This document shows positions 63,104-64,000 of a DNA stretch of 64,000 nucleotides, in pieces (the first letter of the stretch is position 1; each line of letters opens with the position of its first letter). The notes under the pieces are model-generated. The model did no database searches, was not told the origin of the DNA, and saw nothing but the letters and a program-made list of their open reading frames with translations. The stretch is from Sarcina ventriculi (GTDB lineage: Bacteria; Bacillota; Clostridia; Clostridiales; Clostridiaceae): positions 186,001-250,000 of the forward strand of contig NZ_UAUL01000001.1 in NCBI RefSeq assembly GCF_900456775.1, given 5' to 3'. The position numbers were made by a program, and so were the translations under genes.

Positions 63104-63841
63104 TTAATATATAATTTTCGCTCTCCCGTCTTCAAACTCTATTTTAGAATCAGTTATGATTGTTGCTTCATTAAATTCACCATAAGTATAAAACCTTCTC
63201 ACATTAAATTTTGATTTATCCGCAAGAATATAACACTTCTCTGAAGACTTTATAATCGCTTTTTTAACTTCTCCATCTTCAAGCATCATTGTTGTAAAGC
63301 CACTTCTTGCATCTATTCCCATGGTACCTAAAAAAACTTTATCAAAATTCATAACCCTTATCTTATTTATTATATCCTCACCCATAATTAAATTTTTCTC
63401 TGGCTTTGCATAACCACCTAAAATATAAGTATTTATACCTTTTGACATTAACTTTTGTATATGCACTATTCCATTTGTTACCACAGTAATGCCCTTAGAT
63501 TCTATATAGTCTATCATATAAAAGCATGTTGAACCAGAATCTATAAATATTACATCATTATTTTCTATCAACTGCGCTGCTTTTTTGGCAATTTTAATTT
63601 TTGCCTCTTTATTAGTATTAAAAATATTTTCGCAATCCACTATTGTAAGTGGAACTTCATCTTCTATTACTTCGGCTCCACCACGTACTCTTTTTAATAA
63701 ATTTCTCTCTTCCATAGCTATCAAAGTTCTTCTTACTGTTGACCTTGATAACTGAAATTTTTGCATTAGTTCTTCCATAGAAGCATACTTTTTTTCTTTT
63801 AAGTATTCCGAAATATCTATCCATCTATCTACAAGTATCAT
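63104..63841 (-). CDS. DeoR-family transcriptional regulator
   Basis: A 245-residue DeoR protein. Helix-turn-helix at about 18-55: ASMEELMQKFQLSRSTVRRTLIAMEERNLLKRVRGGA. Sugar-phosphate-sensing domain: VIFIDSGSTCFYMIDYI, VVTNGIVHIQKLM, YILGGYAKPEKNLIMGEDI and LGTMGIDARSGFTTMMLEDGEVKKA. It probably controls beta-glucoside genes, including the GH1 gene next to it, and itself. AAGGTGAG precedes ATG. A perfect palindrome lies next to its promoter. Confidence 0.9.
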   Translation of the reverse strand: MILVDRWIDISEYLKEKKYASMEELMQKFQLSRSTVRRTLIAMEERNLLKRVRGGAEVIEDEVPLTIVDCENIFNTNKEAKIKIAKKAAQLIENNDVIFIDSGSTCFYMIDYIESKGITVVTNGIVHIQKLMSKGINTYILGGYAKPEKNLIMGEDIINKIRVMNFDKVFLGTMGIDARSGFTTMMLEDGEVKKAIIKSSEKCYILADKSKFNVRRFYTYGEFNEATIITDSKIEFEDGRAKIIY

Positions 63842-63873
63842 ATTTAACTCACCTTATTTATTTTTATTCAAAC

Positions 63874-63921
63874 TGTTCATTATATGAACAAAATAATAGC
63901 ATTCTTTTATTTAGATGTCAA
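63874..63921 (-). promoter_or_regulatory. Promoter and palindromic operator of the DeoR gene
   Basis: On the minus strand TTGACA (63921-63916), 17 bases, TATTAT (63898-63893), followed by the perfect 7-3-7 palindrome TGTTCAT-TAT-ATGAACA (63890-63874), which would cover the transcription start. This is a classic repressor arrangement. Confidence 0.8.
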
Positions 63922-64000
63922 CATATATTATTCTCCACATTTTATAACTATAAACCCTCTTTTATCTGCCTGCCACTATAATAAATAATTTAAAATTATT

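Overview
The window is a stretch of a very AT-rich, low-GC Gram-positive chromosome, most likely Clostridium sensu stricto. Support: near-universal strong AGGAGG-type ribosome sites, some TTG/GTG starts, sporulation genes, a clostridial single-cluster ferredoxin, butanol-dehydrogenase-type enzymes and no respiratory operons. I cannot name the species. No tRNA, rRNA, CRISPR array, prophage or insertion sequence is visible.

Layout. 1-8400: end of a molybdopterin oxidoreductase, an NCS2 permease, a cold-shock protein, two iron-type alcohol dehydrogenases (the first behind a textbook MerR-type 19-bp-spacer promoter), a sirtuin, an Rrf2 regulator and a gamma-glutamyl hydrolase. 8400-12000: small envelope-type proteins (zinc-ribbon/membrane proteins, a Ser/Thr/Asn-rich anchored protein, a 44-residue membrane peptide). 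12084-17700: asparagine synthetase, ferredoxin, GntR regulator, nucleoside transporter, aldo/keto reductase.

17850-27100 is a coherent catabolic locus. lacR-lacA-lacB-lacF-lacE-lacG, a class II aldolase and lacC lie on the minus strand and form the tagatose-6-phosphate pathway. A secreted GH53 endo-galactanase with a ricin-type lectin domain diverges from it. I read this as galactan degradation outside the cell, PTS import of galacto-oligosaccharides, then hydrolysis, isomerisation, phosphorylation and aldol cleavage.

27172-34300: a five-gene NikABCDE-like importer ending in an M14/aspartoacylase-like deacylase, with a LysR regulator upstream. 34462-41040: ABC1/UbiB kinase with a phasin-like partner, methyltransferase, deoB, a CotF-like coat protein, udp and a FUSC-type membrane protein.

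41160-46050 is the most unusual part. Four cysteine-containing, signal-less proteins include two tandem paralogues (one broken by a single in-frame TGA) and a glycine-rich solenoid protein with an acidic tail. Three sites carry near-perfect sigma-K (late mother-cell) promoter motifs, and a fourth motif is a leftover of a lost third tandem copy. I infer an outer spore coat or exosporium cluster.

46122-54760: a heterodimeric ABC exporter, a PLD-helicase-DUF3427 protein, FliB and a YczE-family protein. 54960-61400: a Fur-controlled iron/haem region (CydDC-like ABC pair, a small Cys protein, DUF454 protein, a three-NEAT surface protein lacking the usual haem-ligand tyrosines). 61486-64000: a GH1 phospho-beta-glucosidase and its DeoR regulator, with a perfect palindrome just downstream of the regulator's promoter.
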